64,000 bases of DNA, from the NCBI GenBank assembly GCA_014239155.1, contig JAAZZQ010000085.1, forward strand, positions 124,001 to 188,000, given 5' to 3'. Below are positions 1-9,641 of the stretch, one piece after another (the first letter of the stretch is position 1; each line of letters opens with the position of its first letter). The position numbers and the translations under genes were made by a program. A model generated the notes under the pieces. That model was not told the DNA's origin, did no database searches, and saw nothing but the letters and a program-made list of their open reading frames with translations. This DNA is from Lachnospiraceae bacterium. Its GTDB lineage: Bacteria > Bacillota > Clostridia > Lachnospirales > Lachnospiraceae.

Positions 1-630
1 CCATCGCTTAACATGTGTGGTTTCCTGTATACAGGGGCGGACCTTGGCGGTTTTGGTTCTAACACGACGCGGGATTTATTGCTGCGGTGGCTGGCGCTTG
101 GTGTGTTCACTCCGCTGATGCGCAATCATACTGCGTTGGGTACAAGAGAGCAAGAATGTTATCAGTTTGAGCAGATAGAAGATTTCCGTCATGTGATTGG
201 CGTGCGATATCGGTTGATACCATATCTGTACAGCACATATATAAAAGCTGTGAATCAGAACGAGATGTATTTTAGACCGCTTGGATTTGATTTTCCAGAG
301 GATAGGCGTGCAATAGAGACAGAGGATCAATTGCTACTTGGTGATGAGGCAATGATTGCGCCAGTCTACACGCAGAATGCGAGCGGCAGAACGGTATATT
401 TGCCAGAGGAAATGCAGTTTGTCAAATTTTTGCCTGACGGGACGATTTACAAGGAAACTTTGACAAAGGGAACGCATTATGTGGAGGTTGCACTGAACGA
501 GGTGCCACTGTTTATCAGAAACGAAAAGTGTATTCCAGTAGTGGACATAGCGCAGAGCGTAGATGCAATAGATAAGAACACAGTGAAATACCTTGGCTAT
601 GACAATGCGGTGTATACAATCGAGGAATAA
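1..630 (+). CDS. GH31 family alpha-glucosidase, C-terminal part (cut by window start)
   Basis: This frame is open from base 1 and ends with TAA at 628-630, so the N-terminal part lies outside the window. The first ATG (13) is internal. The visible 209 residues carry the late catalytic-barrel motif TGADLGGF, then MRNHTALGTREQE and the IPYLYSTYIKA helix typical of glycoside hydrolase family 31, followed by the beta-sandwich domain. The family hydrolyses terminal alpha-linked glucose or xylose. The nucleophile region (WxDMNE) would be upstream, so the exact substrate cannot be judged. No signal or membrane segment is visible in this part. The next gene starts 27 bases downstream, so they may be co-transcribed. 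Confidence 0.85.
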   Translation, partial: PSLNMCGFLYTGADLGGFGSNTTRDLLLRWLALGVFTPLMRNHTALGTREQECYQFEQIEDFRHVIGVRYRLIPYLYSTYIKAVNQNEMYFRPLGFDFPEDRRAIETEDQLLLGDEAMIAPVYTQNASGRTVYLPEEMQFVKFLPDGTIYKETLTKGTHYVEVALNEVPLFIRNEKCIPVVDIAQSVDAIDKNTVKYLGYDNAVYTIEE

Positions 631-657
631 GAAATTGCTTTCCTGAGGGATGATATT

Positions 658-2463
658 ATGAAAAATTTTGAAAAAAAGATAGCGCCGCGCCGCGGCATTG
701 ATGCAGAAAGTTGGTTCATTGAATGCTATCGCAGGTATCAAGGCGACCCAATGAAGATACTGCTCTCTTTATATAAAGGAAACTATCATAAATTTGTGTT
801 AGCGATCGTTAGCTTTTTTATCAAGCATGCTTGTGTGTGGGTGCTGCCAATCTTGACCGCAAATATTATTAATGATGTGACAACAGGCAATCCAAACACT
901 GTGCGAAATATTTTATTTTACACAGTGTTTGAGGGAGTCCTTATTGCTATTAATGTTCCAATGAATTATCTGTACACGTCCTATAAAAGTTTGGCTACCC
1001 GCTATGTGGAAACGGGACTGCGCAAAGCATTAGTGCGAAAATTACAGCAGTTATCAATCTCGTATCATGTGGAAACGCAGTCAGGAAGGCTGCAATCCAA
1101 AATTATGCGGGATGTGGAGGCAGTGGAGACCCTTTCCACACAGATGTTTTTAAATATATTAAATATTGCTCTAAATATTGGAATTGCACTGATTGTCACC
1201 GGTTCCAAAAGCAAGACGGTTCTTGTATTCTTTATCTTTGCAGCACCAGTGGCAGCGATTACTATGGTGTCTTTTCGGAATATAATGAAGAATAAAAACC
1301 GCGAGTTCAGAAAGGAAATGGAAGAGACTTCCGCTCGCGTTATGGAGATGGTGGAATTGGTCCCAGTCACAAGAGCACATGCTCTTGAAGATGAGGAAGT
1401 GCGCAAGATTAGCAGCCAGCTTTTTGCAGTTGCGGAAAAAGGATATCAGTTAGATGTAGTGCAAGCGTTGTTTGGCTCTGTAGGTTGGGCAATTTTTCAA
1501 ATTTTTCAAGTAATCTGCCTTGGGTTTACCGGATATTTGGCAATACGGGGAAGCATACAAGTTGGAGATATCACGTTGTATCAAAGTTATTTTTCTACAG
1601 TGGTCAATCAGGTATCGGCGATTGTCACATTGCTTCCGATTATTACAAAGGGGGTAGAATCTGTAAATTCTATTGGAGAGGTTCTTTTGTCGGAGGATGT
1701 GGAGAACAATGAGGGCAAGGAAAAACTGTCTGATGTGGATGGTGTGTTTGATTTTCAGCAAGTGGGTTTTCACTACAATAACAATGAAAACAAAGTATTA
1801 AGTCAGTTCAATCTGCATGTAGAACAGGGGCAGACTATTGCTTTTGTCGGAGAGTCTGGCGCTGGAAAGTCCACAATCTTAAACATGGTAATAGGTTTTC
1901 ACATGCCAAGTGAAGGCAAGGTTTCACTAGATGGTCATGATATGAGTCAGATAGATTTGCGCACTTATAGAAAGCATTTGGCGGTTGTGCCACAGACCTC
2001 TATTTTATTTTCAGGAACCATTCGAGAAAATATTACTTATGGCTGTGAGCAAGTTTCAGAGGGGGCACTTGCTGAGGTGGTACGCGCAGCAAATCTGACA
2101 GACTTGGTGGAAAATCTACCAAAGGGACTAGATACACAGGTTGGCGAGCATGGTGGCAAACTGTCTGGCGGGCAGCGTCAACGCATTGCGATTGCGCGGG
2201 CATTGATACGCAATCCAAAGATTATTGTGCTAGATGAGGCAACTTCTGCCCTTGACAGCATTTCAGAAAAAATGATTCAGGAGGCAGTGAATAATCTGGT
2301 TCGCGGCAGAACAACATTTATTGTGGCGCATCGTCTATCAACAATTCGTAATGCTGATAAAATTGCTGTGATTGCTGGGGGAAAATGTGTAGAGTATGGT
2401 ACTTTTGAGGAGTTGATGGATTTGAAGGGTGAATTTTATCGCATGAAGGTGATACAGAGCTGA
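658..2463 (+). CDS. ABC transporter, fused permease/ATP-binding (exporter type)
   Basis: A 601-residue protein of the one-polypeptide ABC exporter (ABCB/MdlB) type. The N-terminal half (about 35-330) has six hydrophobic segments of the ABC transmembrane type-1 fold. The C-terminal half is the nucleotide-binding domain: Walker A GESGAGKST (398-406), signature LSGGQRQRIAIARAL, Walker B IIVLDEATSALD and the H-loop AHRLST are all intact. It should work as a homodimer or heterodimer exporting a lipid, peptide or drug; the substrate cannot be read from sequence. The stop overlaps the start of the next gene (ATGA at 2461-2465), so translation is probably coupled with the M15 peptidase. Confidence 0.9.
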   Translation: MKNFEKKIAPRRGIDAESWFIECYRRYQGDPMKILLSLYKGNYHKFVLAIVSFFIKHACVWVLPILTANIINDVTTGNPNTVRNILFYTVFEGVLIAINVPMNYLYTSYKSLATRYVETGLRKALVRKLQQLSISYHVETQSGRLQSKIMRDVEAVETLSTQMFLNILNIALNIGIALIVTGSKSKTVLVFFIFAAPVAAITMVSFRNIMKNKNREFRKEMEETSARVMEMVELVPVTRAHALEDEEVRKISSQLFAVAEKGYQLDVVQALFGSVGWAIFQIFQVICLGFTGYLAIRGSIQVGDITLYQSYFSTVVNQVSAIVTLLPIITKGVESVNSIGEVLLSEDVENNEGKEKLSDVDGVFDFQQVGFHYNNNENKVLSQFNLHVEQGQTIAFVGESGAGKSTILNMVIGFHMPSEGKVSLDGHDMSQIDLRTYRKHLAVVPQTSILFSGTIRENITYGCEQVSEGALAEVVRAANLTDLVENLPKGLDTQVGEHGGKLSGGQRQRIAIARALIRNPKIIVLDEATSALDSISEKMIQEAVNNLVRGRTTFIVAHRLSTIRNADKIAVIAGGKCVEYGTFEELMDLKGEFYRMKVIQS

Positions 2464-3431
2464 TGAAAAAAAAGGGATATTTTTGCATTTTATGCTTATC
2501 AGGAGTAATTTTTCTTGGGTGTATTTTTGCCTTTTTAAAAAATAGGCATTATCAGAATTTATCGGAGCAAGAGATAACAACGATAGATTTTATTGCGTCC
2601 GAAGCCTTTTATTCCGCTGATGCGCTTTCCCAGCAAGAGATAACAACGATAGATTTTATTGAGCAGGAAAAACAGAGTATGCCAGAGCTTGTGGACAATT
2701 TTACAGAAGTGGAAGAAGGCACAAAGCCAATTGTTTCAGAACAGATGGAAGCCGAAATGGATAGCCTTACAGGAGAAAATATAGACTTAAGTATTTCGGA
2801 GTCGGCAGAAAGTGAAACAGTGGTTGAAAATGTACAAAAAGCGTTTTACAGTACCCCGCTAACGGAAGAATTGAAAGCATATATTACTGGAAAATCTTAT
2901 CCGGATACAACTGAGCCCATTCAGATTTCTTATGATGCGTTAGCCTATGTACATATTCTTCATTATGATTTTGAGGGACAGGTGCAGGAGGGGGAATTAA
3001 TCTGTAATCAGGCGATTGCACAGGATTTAGTGGATATTTTTCGCACGCTTTATGAACAGCAATATGCGATTGAGAAAGTGCGATTGATTGATGAATATGG
3101 TGCAGATGACGAGCTATCTATGGCAGATAACAATACTTCCTGCTTTAATTATAGAACGGTGCCCGGCAAATCAAAACTGTCAAATCATTCCTATGGATAT
3201 GCGATAGATATCAATCCTTTATATAATCCCTATGTGCGTACTAGGAATGGAACAGAACTGATTTCGCCGGAGAATGGCGCTGATTATGCAGACCGCAGTG
3301 TGGATTTTTTGCATAAAATTGACCGGAAAGATTTATGTTACCAATTATTTATTGAACATGGTTTTGAGTGGGGCGGCGCATGGAACAGTAGTAAGGATTA
3401 CCAACACTTTGAAAAAACGAAAGATCATTGA
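2463..3431 (+). CDS. M15 family D-Ala-D-Ala carboxypeptidase-like protein, membrane-anchored
   Basis: A 322-residue protein. Residues 5-25 form an uncleaved signal/anchor helix. An acidic linker of about 100 residues follows, then a C-terminal peptidase M15_4 domain with the zinc-site motif SNHSYGYAIDINPLYNP and a terminal EWGGAWNSSKDYQHFE segment carrying the last histidine. The family trims cell-wall peptides outside the membrane. The linker contains a 66-base in-frame duplication (QEITTIDFI twice). Start at 2463 overlaps the ABC exporter stop. The domain call is firm; the exact bond cleaved is inferred. Confidence 0.85.
   Translation: MKKKGYFCILCLSGVIFLGCIFAFLKNRHYQNLSEQEITTIDFIASEAFYSADALSQQEITTIDFIEQEKQSMPELVDNFTEVEEGTKPIVSEQMEAEMDSLTGENIDLSISESAESETVVENVQKAFYSTPLTEELKAYITGKSYPDTTEPIQISYDALAYVHILHYDFEGQVQEGELICNQAIAQDLVDIFRTLYEQQYAIEKVRLIDEYGADDELSMADNNTSCFNYRTVPGKSKLSNHSYGYAIDINPLYNPYVRTRNGTELISPENGADYADRSVDFLHKIDRKDLCYQLFIEHGFEWGGAWNSSKDYQHFEKTKDH
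2566..2661 (+). repeat. 30-bp direct repeat, 66-bp period, inside the M15 gene
   Basis: The 30 bases at 2566-2595 recur without change at 2632-2661. The distance is 66 bases, exactly 22 codons, so the linker gains a second QEITTIDFI block without a frameshift. The perfect identity points to a recent tandem duplication. Confidence 0.85.
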
Positions 3432-3525
3432 GTTTGTGGTGGATTTACAGTATAATGGGGCTTGTGACAAAGCCATTGCATATCAAAGCGTTTTATAATA
3501 ATTATGTGAAATTGGGGAGTAAATG

Positions 3526-4509
3526 ATGAGAAAATTAATGAAATTAGCCGTGATATTGATGTTGGGTGCAACGTTGCTAACAGGCTGTAATGCAGATAAA
3601 AAGGCGTCAGCAACATCTGTGACCGTTCATGTCACAGCTTTAAAAGGACCAACAGCTATGGGGATGGTGGACTTTATGGATAAGTCCGAAAAAGGTGAAA
3701 TAACAGACAATGACTATCAATTTGAGATTGTCGCAGCAGTGGATGAAGTGACACCGAAACTTGTTCAGGGGAAGACAGACATTGCGGCAGTTCCGGCAAA
3801 TCTTGCATCAGTGCTGTACAACAATACTGATGCGGGAATTCAGGTACTTGCCATCAATACGCTAGGTGTTCTCTATATTGTGGAGAGTGGAGATACCATA
3901 TCAGACATTAGTGACTTAAAGGGCAGGACAATTTATGCCAGTGGGAAAGGAGCAACACCGGAGTATGCACTAAATTATATTCTTACACAAAATGGTATTG
4001 ACCCAGAAAAAGAGTTGACGATTGAGTGGAAGAGTGAACATGCAGAATGCCTGTCGGCACTGATGGCGGATGAAAATGCGATTGCAATGCTGCCGCAGCC
4101 TTTTGTGACAACAGCACAGACAAAAAGTGAGAAGATTCGGGTTGCACTGGATCTCACTGAGGAGTGGGACAAACTTGAATCGGATTCTGCACTTTTGACA
4201 GGCGTGGTTGTGGCGCGAAAAGAGTTTGTCGAACAGAGTCCCGCTGCGGTGCAGGCATTTTTGGATTACTATAAAAATTCTGTAAACAATGTCAATCAAA
4301 ATATAAAGGATGCTGCAACTCTGATAGAAAAATATGATATTGTACCAGCGCCAGTTGCGGTGAAGGCAGTTCCAAATTGCAATATTGTTTTTATTACAGG
4401 GGAGGAAATGAAAGAGAAGCTCTCCGGATATCTCAAGGTGTTATTTGAGCAAAATCCAAAGGCAATAGGTGGGACGGTTCCAGCAGATGATTTTTATTAT
4501 GGATTATGA
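3526..4509 (+). CDS. ABC transporter substrate-binding lipoprotein (NMT1/SsuA-like)
   Basis: About 327 residues with a lipoprotein signal peptide ending in LLTGC, so the mature protein is lipid-anchored outside the membrane. The rest resembles the NMT1/THI5/SsuA periplasmic-binding fold used for small organic solutes such as sulfonates or pyrimidine precursors. Two ATGs are adjacent (3523 and 3526). GGGGAG at 3514-3519 is better spaced for 3526, but 3523 is possible. The stop overlaps the permease start at 4506. No thiamine or other riboswitch is visible in the short upstream gap, so the ligand stays open. Confidence 0.85.
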   Translation: MRKLMKLAVILMLGATLLTGCNADKKASATSVTVHVTALKGPTAMGMVDFMDKSEKGEITDNDYQFEIVAAVDEVTPKLVQGKTDIAAVPANLASVLYNNTDAGIQVLAINTLGVLYIVESGDTISDISDLKGRTIYASGKGATPEYALNYILTQNGIDPEKELTIEWKSEHAECLSALMADENAIAMLPQPFVTTAQTKSEKIRVALDLTEEWDKLESDSALLTGVVVARKEFVEQSPAAVQAFLDYYKNSVNNVNQNIKDAATLIEKYDIVPAPVAVKAVPNCNIVFITGEEMKEKLSGYLKVLFEQNPKAIGGTVPADDFYYGL

Positions 4510-5279
4510 GACAAAGCATAGAAAAGCGTGAAATTCGTCTTTGGGCAGTATTGTTCTGGCTGATTATATGGCAGCTTGCAAGTATGTGGATAGATCGTGA
4601 TATTCTGCTTGTGTCACCGATAAAGGTACTTTTTCGGCTTTGCCAGTTGGTGTGTGCAGCGGCATTTTGGAAGACCATATTTTTTACGCTGTCACGGATT
4701 GCGTTAGGATTTTTGCTGGCTGTGCTGGTGGGGAGTGTTTTGGCGGGATTATCATCGCGCTATCGCCTCATTTATGAGCTAACGGCGCCGCTTATGCTGA
4801 CAGTGAAGTCCGTGCCAGTCGCCTCGTTTATTATATTGGCGCTGATCTGGTTCTCCTCAAGGAATTTGTCCATACTGATATCTTTTCTAATGGTGCTGCC
4901 AATTATTTACACCAATGTGTTTGGCGGCATTAGAAGTGTGGATAAGGCACTTTTGGAGATGGCAGAGGTTTTTCGGATTCCGTGGCGGCGCGTGGTGAGA
5001 TTTATTTATTTGCCACAGATAATGCCTTTTTTTAATTCTGCGTGCAGTGTTTCCCTTGGTCTTGCATGGAAAGCGGGGGTTGCTGCGGAGGTGATTGGCA
5101 TTCCCAAAGGGTCGATTGGAGAGCGATTACAACAGGCAAAGGTTTATTTGGACACCCCTGATTTGTTTGCATGGACGCTTGTAATTGTGGTGATGAGCCT
5201 TGTTTTTGAAAAGTTAATATTAGTACTTGTGAGAATATGCGCAACATGGTGTGTTAGTGTTGGTGGAAAAAGGACATAG
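4506..5279 (+). CDS. ABC transporter permease (SsuC/ThiX-like)
   Basis: A 257-residue integral membrane protein with about six hydrophobic segments. The cytoplasmic EAA-type loop (ALLEMAEVFRIPWRRVVRF) contacts the ATPase in BPD_transp_1 permeases. ATG 4506 overlaps the TGA of the binding protein, with no separate ribosome binding site, consistent with translational coupling. The order binding protein, permease, ATPase defines a complete importer of the nitrate/sulfonate/NMT1 class. Confidence 0.88.
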   Translation: MRQSIEKREIRLWAVLFWLIIWQLASMWIDRDILLVSPIKVLFRLCQLVCAAAFWKTIFFTLSRIALGFLLAVLVGSVLAGLSSRYRLIYELTAPLMLTVKSVPVASFIILALIWFSSRNLSILISFLMVLPIIYTNVFGGIRSVDKALLEMAEVFRIPWRRVVRFIYLPQIMPFFNSACSVSLGLAWKAGVAAEVIGIPKGSIGERLQQAKVYLDTPDLFAWTLVIVVMSLVFEKLILVLVRICATWCVSVGGKRT

Positions 5280-5287
5280 TATAGGCG

Positions 5288-5893
5288 ATGGAGAAAATTT
5301 GTGTCAAAGATATATCAAAATCATTTGGAAACAAAACGGTATTTTACCATTTGAATCTGACAATAAACAGTGGGGAGATTCGTTGTATTATGGCACCCTC
5401 TGGTGCAGGCAAAACAACACTGTTACGCATTTTAATGGGATTGGAAGACATTGACAGTGGAAGTATTAGCGGACAGAAAGGGAAACGGTTTAGTGCGGTA
5501 TTTCAAGAGGAACGTTTGTGCGAATATATGACAGCAATAGAGAATATTCGCTTAGTCACCCCTTGTCTTTCTGTCAAAACGGTCTGGCAAGAACTGGACA
5601 GACTGGGATTAAAAGACTGTGCCAACCAGATTGTGTCTGAGCTTTCTGGCGGGATGCGCAGACGCGTGAGTATTCTTAGGGCATTGCTTGCAGAATATGA
5701 TATTCTTTGTCTTGACGAACCCTTTAAGGGGCTGGACAATACATGCAAAGAACAGGTTTTAGAGTATGTGAAACAAAGGACAACTGGGAAGACGGTGCTT
5801 TTTGTTACCCATGATGAGGAGGAAGTACTACAGTTGGGAGCAAAAAAAATTATGCTTTCTGATATGGACACGGGCGTTTGTCAGCTTTGCTGA
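5288..5893 (+). CDS. ABC transporter ATP-binding protein (SsuB-like)
   Basis: A 201-residue ATPase. Walker A APSGAGKTT, signature LSGGMRRRVSILRALL, Walker B DILCLDEPFKGLD and the switch VTHDEEE are all present. It is shorter than the usual 240-260 residues for this family, mainly because the protein stops soon after the H-loop. It begins 8 bases after the permease stop and should energise the importer formed with the two preceding genes. A hairpin follows the stop. Confidence 0.88.
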   Translation: MEKICVKDISKSFGNKTVFYHLNLTINSGEIRCIMAPSGAGKTTLLRILMGLEDIDSGSISGQKGKRFSAVFQEERLCEYMTAIENIRLVTPCLSVKTVWQELDRLGLKDCANQIVSELSGGMRRRVSILRALLAEYDILCLDEPFKGLDNTCKEQVLEYVKQRTTGKTVLFVTHDEEEVLQLGAKKIMLSDMDTGVCQLC

Positions 5894-5908
5894 TGCCTGC
5901 CCGTGTGG

Positions 5909-5938
5909 CAAGTAGGAGAAGATAAGTTTTTCTACTTG
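5909..5938 (+). terminator. Hairpin after the SsuABC-like operon
   Basis: CAAGTAG pairs with CTACTTG, extended by GAGAA opposite TTTTT across a 6-base loop. It lies 15 bases after the ATPase stop and between convergent genes, so it may terminate both strands. The stem resembles the GAGTAGGGGAA palindromes seen after other genes in this window. Confidence 0.5.
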
Positions 5939-5954
5939 TATAATACTATACAAA

Positions 5955-6305
5955 CTATACAATCGACAACGCAATCACATAAAGAATGATAATAAAAATA
6001 GAAATTAAAAGTGCAATAATTGATGCGACAAGACCGCCAATTGCCATGCCAGATTTTTGTTTGTGAGAAAGCCCAATTGCAGAACAGACAATGCCCGCAA
6101 TAGAGAGAAGCAGGTTCCAAAAAGGAACCCAGCACAATAAGAGCGAAAAGATGCCGACAACAAGCCCAGCGATTGCCATATTGTTATTTTTCATGGGCAT
6201 AGTGTCATACACAACAGCTCTTGCAGGCTGTGAAGGGTATTGCTGTTGGCTGGGTTGTCCTTGGGCATAACTTTGATTTTGGCTGTTTAAGTCTTTATTT
6301 TCCAT
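5955..6305 (-). CDS. Small DUF4190-like membrane protein
   Basis: A 116-residue protein read on the minus strand. A polar Gln/Ser/Pro-rich N-terminus (about 35 residues) precedes two long hydrophobic stretches (roughly 43-80 and 87-116) rich in Gly/Ala/Ile with an IGLSHKQKSGMAIGG turn. This is the architecture of DUF4190-type proteins. A longer frame is open upstream, but ATG at 6305 with GGAGG about 11 bases before it is the more natural start. It lies 19 bases after the next minus-strand gene and is probably co-transcribed. Function is unknown. Confidence 0.7.
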   Translation of the reverse strand: MENKDLNSQNQSYAQGQPSQQQYPSQPARAVVYDTMPMKNNNMAIAGLVVGIFSLLLCWVPFWNLLLSIAGIVCSAIGLSHKQKSGMAIGGLVASIIALLISIFIIILYVIALSIV

Positions 6306-6324
6306 AATGCTGGCTGCCTCCAAA

Positions 6325-6813
6325 TTATACTTGTATTTCCTTAAATAATGGTGCGACAAACAACATAATGCAAACTGTAATCGCAATGGATAATACAAAA
6401 AGACCAACCGCAAGTCCTGCTTTTTTGTCCAGAACAGCTTTTATTGCAAACATACTACATACCGCGCCAATACACATACCAAGGATACCTGCAAATAAAA
6501 AGCCCCCAATACAACTGACAGCCACCAAAATCCAAGTCCATACAGGAACATTGCTCACAGGCTCATAGGGCTTGCCATCATCCAAAAATACACCATTTAC
6601 AGCAAGTCGAATATTGTTTCCAATAATTACAAGATTGCATACTGCGCCGGGCAGATTAATTTGATAATCAACTACGACAATAAACCAGTTGCTTGACTTT
6701 AGCTTGTAGCTATCATTGTCAATAATCACCTTGTTTCCGCCAAAACCGCCCATTTTACATTGCACTTTATGGACATTTCCCGCACTGTCGGTTACATTCC
6801 ATTCTTTTTTCAT
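6325..6813 (-). CDS. Membrane protein with N-terminal beta domain, unknown function
   Basis: A 162-residue protein. Residues 1-85 are predicted beta-rich and polar, with repeated Gly/Asn turns and a RLAVNGVFLDDGKPY segment. Residues about 90-160 hold two to three membrane segments. The N-terminal pattern is reminiscent of FAIM-like beta domains, but that is only an impression. GGGGG lies 7 bases before the ATG. It is the first gene of a two-gene minus-strand unit with the DUF4190-like protein. I do not recognise a function. Confidence 0.65.
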   Translation of the reverse strand: MKKEWNVTDSAGNVHKVQCKMGGFGGNKVIIDNDSYKLKSSNWFIVVVDYQINLPGAVCNLVIIGNNIRLAVNGVFLDDGKPYEPVSNVPVWTWILVAVSCIGGFLFAGILGMCIGAVCSMFAIKAVLDKKAGLAVGLFVLSIAITVCIMLFVAPLFKEIQV

Positions 6814-7173
6814 TTGGTACCCCCTTTATACAATCACTTGCTTACAGAACATAATATTGATACAATGTGTTGAGAAAAATATAAATATTAATTTTATAAG
6901 GGATTGTATTCTGTATGTACAAATAGAATTGTTAAGTTTTACTTCCTTATATCATTTTAAAACTTAAACAATTGTTGATGGTTACGGTAATATCATAATA
7001 TAAAATAAAGAATATTGCAAGCATTTGTTCGATTTTTTTATAAAATAGTTCTGTTATGTCTATTTATAAGTTGTCAGTTTTTAAATTTTTACAATCTGTT
7101 TTGTATGACTGAACTGATATATAATTTTTTAGATTTATTATTTATTTTGTTGTTGGGTAATTTGACCATTGCA

Positions 7174-7185
7174 TTCCTATAGGAA
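7174..7185. promoter_or_regulatory. Palindrome TTCCTATAGGAA upstream of the hydratase
   Basis: A perfect 12-base palindrome just before a TATAGT/TATATT region, 108 bases before the aconitase-like gene. Its half sites TTCCTA and TAGGAA match those of the palindrome over the iscR promoter at 51134-51154, there with a 9-base spacer. It could be an operator for an iron-sulfur regulator; this is inference. Confidence 0.4.
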
Positions 7186-7234
7186 AGTATAGTATATTAT
7201 ACATGGCGATAGAAATGAAAATTTGTTTTCTGTT

Positions 7235-7253
7235 ATCTGCTCTATAAGCAGAT
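7235..7253. promoter_or_regulatory. Inverted repeat ATCTGCT-N5-AGCAGAT
   Basis: A perfect 7-base inverted repeat with a 5-base spacer, 41 bases before the hydratase start and within its likely 5' leader. It could be an operator or a small leader hairpin; nothing in the sequence decides between them. Confidence 0.4.
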
Positions 7254-7293
7254 ACAGTATTGATAATGAAAAATAGAAAGGATTGGTACAAAA

Positions 7294-9594
7294 ATGATTC
7301 AATTATTGGAGACTGGTGTATATCTTGTGAACGGTTCTGAGCTAATCGCGGACAACGCAGAGGCGATAACTGCCATCAAGGCAAAGACTGGCAAAGAAGT
7401 GTGTAAGGAAGACGCAGCAAAAGAGACTATTGCTTATAGTATTCTGAAAGAACATAATACATCTGACAATATGGACAAGCTTAAGATTAAGTTTGACAAG
7501 CTGACATCACATGATATTACCTTTGTAGGAATTATACAGACGGCACGCGCGTCAGGACTGACAAAGTTTCCTGTGCCATATGTGCTGACAAATTGCCACA
7601 ATTCGCTCTGTGCAGTGGGGGGGACGATTAATGAAGATGACCATATGTTTGGATTGACTTGTGCCAAAAAATATGGTGGAGTCTATGTGCCACCACATCA
7701 GGCAGTGATTCATCAGTATGCGCGGGAAATGCTTGCAGGAGGCGGCAAGATGATTCTTGGTTCCGATTCACACACACGCTATGGTGCACTCGGTACAATG
7801 GCGATGGGCGAGGGCGGACCAGAGTTGGTAAAGCAGCTTTTAAATCAAACTTACGATATTAATATGCCAGACGTTGTGGCAGTGTACTTAGAGGGGGCGC
7901 CGATTAAAGGTGTGGGACCTCAGGATGTAGCGCTTGCTATTATTGGTGCGGTATTTAAGAATGGTTATGTGAAAAATAAAGTGATGGAATTTGTGGGTCC
8001 TGGCGTTGATTCGCTCTCCGCTGATTTTAGAATTGGCATTGACGTGATGACAACGGAGACGACATGTCTGTCTTCCATCTGGAAAACAGATAGTGCGATT
8101 AAGGATTTTTATGAGATTCATGACAGAAGTGCAGATTTTGTGGAGTTAAATCCGGGTGAGGTTGCTTATTACAATGGCTGTATTAAGGTGGATTTAAGTG
8201 AAATAAAGCCAATGATTGCAATGCCTTTTCACCCGAGTAATACATATACAATTGAAGAGTTAAATGCAAATTTGATGGATATTTTAGAGGATTGCGAAAA
8301 GAAAGCGCTTGTCAGTTTAGACGGCGCGGTGAATTTCACCCTCAAAGATAAAGTGCGCAATGGCAGATTATATGTGGAACAAGGAATTATTGCAGGCTGT
8401 GCGGGCGGCGGATTTGAGAATATCTGCGCGGCTGCGGATATTCTTGAGAATGCAAGCATTGGACCAGATGCGTTTACATTGAGCGTCTATCCAGCTTCTA
8501 TGCCGATTTATATGGAGTTGGTGAAAAATGGCTGTGCTGCCAAACTCATGCAGACGGGTGCGGTGCTGAAGACAGCTTTTTGTGGTCCATGCTTTGGCGC
8601 AGGAGACACGCCAGCAAACAATGCGTTTTCCATTCGCCACTCGACTAGAAATTTCCCGAATCGTGAGGGCTCAAAACTTCAGAGTGGGCAGATTGCATCG
8701 GTGGCACTGATGGATGCGCGCTCGATTGCAGCGACAGCGGCAAATAAAGGTTATCTCACACCTGCCACGGATTTTGATGGTAATTTTGCAAAGTATCAAT
8801 ATTTCTTTGACAAAAAGATTTACGAGAATCGAGTATTTGATTCCAAAGGTATTGCGGATGAGTCTGTTGAAATTCAGTTTGGACCAAATATTAAGGACTG
8901 GCCTGCAATGGTGGAGTTGACAGATAATTTGATGCTTAAGGTGGTCTCAGAGATTCACGATCCTGTCACAACTACAGATGAACTGATTCCATCTGGGGAG
9001 ACTTCTTCTTATCGCTCAAACCCACTCGGTCTTGCAGAGTTTACACTTTCTCGAAAAGATCCAAATTATGTACGTCTTGCAAAGGAGGTTCAATTGGCAG
9101 AGAAGGCGCGTCAGGAGAAGGCTTGTCCAGTACGAAAGTTTTCTGAGCTGGAGGCAGCATGGGCTGTGATGAAGACAATTACACCCGATGCGGACCGCAG
9201 CAATACTGGTATTGGCAGCACAATTTTTGCTGTGAAGCCGGGTGATGGTTCTGCGCGCGAGCAGGCGGCAAGCTGTCAGAAAGTGCTTGGCGGCTGGGCA
9301 AATATTGCAAATGAGTACGCGACCAAACGATATCGTTCTAATCTGATTAACTGGGGAATGCTGCCATTTCTTATTAAGGAGGGCGAGCTGCCATTTAAGA
9401 ATCTCGACTATATTTATATTCCGGGTATTCGCAAAGCAATAGAGGAAAAAGCGGAAGTGATTCAGGCTTATGTTGTAGGCAGTGCTTCCGGTGAGCGCAA
9501 ACACACGGCGTTTGAAATGACGCTCGGTGAGCTTACCGACGAGGAGAGGCAAATTATTCTGAAAGGATGTTTAATTAATTATAATAGAGTATAG
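7294..9594 (+). CDS. Aconitase-family hydratase (YbhJ/AcnA-like)
   Basis: A 766-residue protein with the aconitase/3-isopropylmalate dehydratase fold throughout. Seen: the substrate/cluster segment [20 protein letters not shown], two cysteine regions around the 4Fe-4S site ([18 protein letters not shown] and [13 protein letters not shown]) and the [10 protein letters not shown] arginine motif. The C-terminal swivel domain ends with a [15 protein letters not shown] segment. Members interconvert citrate/isocitrate or related 2-hydroxy acids; the YbhJ-like branch has no firmly known substrate. It stands alone, with its own upstream region and a strong hairpin after it. Ribosome site AAAGGA lies 13 bases before the ATG. 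Confidence 0.88.
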   Translation: MIQLLETGVYLVNGSELIADNAEAITAIKAKTGKEVCKEDAAKETIAYSILKEHNTSDNMDKLKIKFDKLTSHDITFVGIIQTARASGLTKFPVPYVLTNCHNSLCAVGGTINEDDHMFGLTCAKKYGGVYVPPHQAVIHQYAREMLAGGGKMILGSDSHTRYGALGTMAMGEGGPELVKQLLNQTYDINMPDVVAVYLEGAPIKGVGPQDVALAIIGAVFKNGYVKNKVMEFVGPGVDSLSADFRIGIDVMTTETTCLSSIWKTDSAIKDFYEIHDRSADFVELNPGEVAYYNGCIKVDLSEIKPMIAMPFHPSNTYTIEELNANLMDILEDCEKKALVSLDGAVNFTLKDKVRNGRLYVEQGIIAGCAGGGFENICAAADILENASIGPDAFTLSVYPASMPIYMELVKNGCAAKLMQTGAVLKTAFCGPCFGAGDTPANNAFSIRHSTRNFPNREGSKLQSGQIASVALMDARSIAATAANKGYLTPATDFDGNFAKYQYFFDKKIYENRVFDSKGIADESVEIQFGPNIKDWPAMVELTDNLMLKVVSEIHDPVTTTDELIPSGETSSYRSNPLGLAEFTLSRKDPNYVRLAKEVQLAEKARQEKACPVRKFSELEAAWAVMKTITPDADRSNTGIGSTIFAVKPGDGSAREQAASCQKVLGGWANIANEYATKRYRSNLINWGMLPFLIKEGELPFKNLDYIYIPGIRKAIEEKAEVIQAYVVGSASGERKHTAFEMTLGELTDEERQIILKGCLINYNRV

Positions 9595-9607
9595 AATATG
9601 AAAGTAA

Positions 9608-9641
9608 GGCGAGCAGGGAAGATTTATCTTCCCTGCTCGCC
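9608..9641 (+). terminator. 15-bp perfect hairpin after the hydratase
   Basis: GGCGAGCAGGGAAGA pairs perfectly with its complement across TTTA. It begins 14 bases after the hydratase stop. There is no immediate U run, so it may stabilise the 3' end rather than terminate. It belongs to the GAGTAGGGGAA-like palindrome family. Confidence 0.6.

Larger units (their letters stand above)
6814..7293. other. AT-rich divergent intergenic region
   Basis: This 480-base region lies between the minus-strand pair and the hydratase and must hold promoters for both. I see no ORF or RNA hairpin set. Two short palindromes are annotated separately (7174-7185, 7235-7253). TTGACC at 7162 and TATAGT at 7188 are 20 bases apart, too wide for a confident promoter call. 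Confidence 0.5.

Noticed and set aside
3432-3525. Thiamine or other riboswitch before the NMT1-like binding protein
   Set aside because: Only 94 bases, AT-rich, without THI-box or other conserved aptamer sequences.
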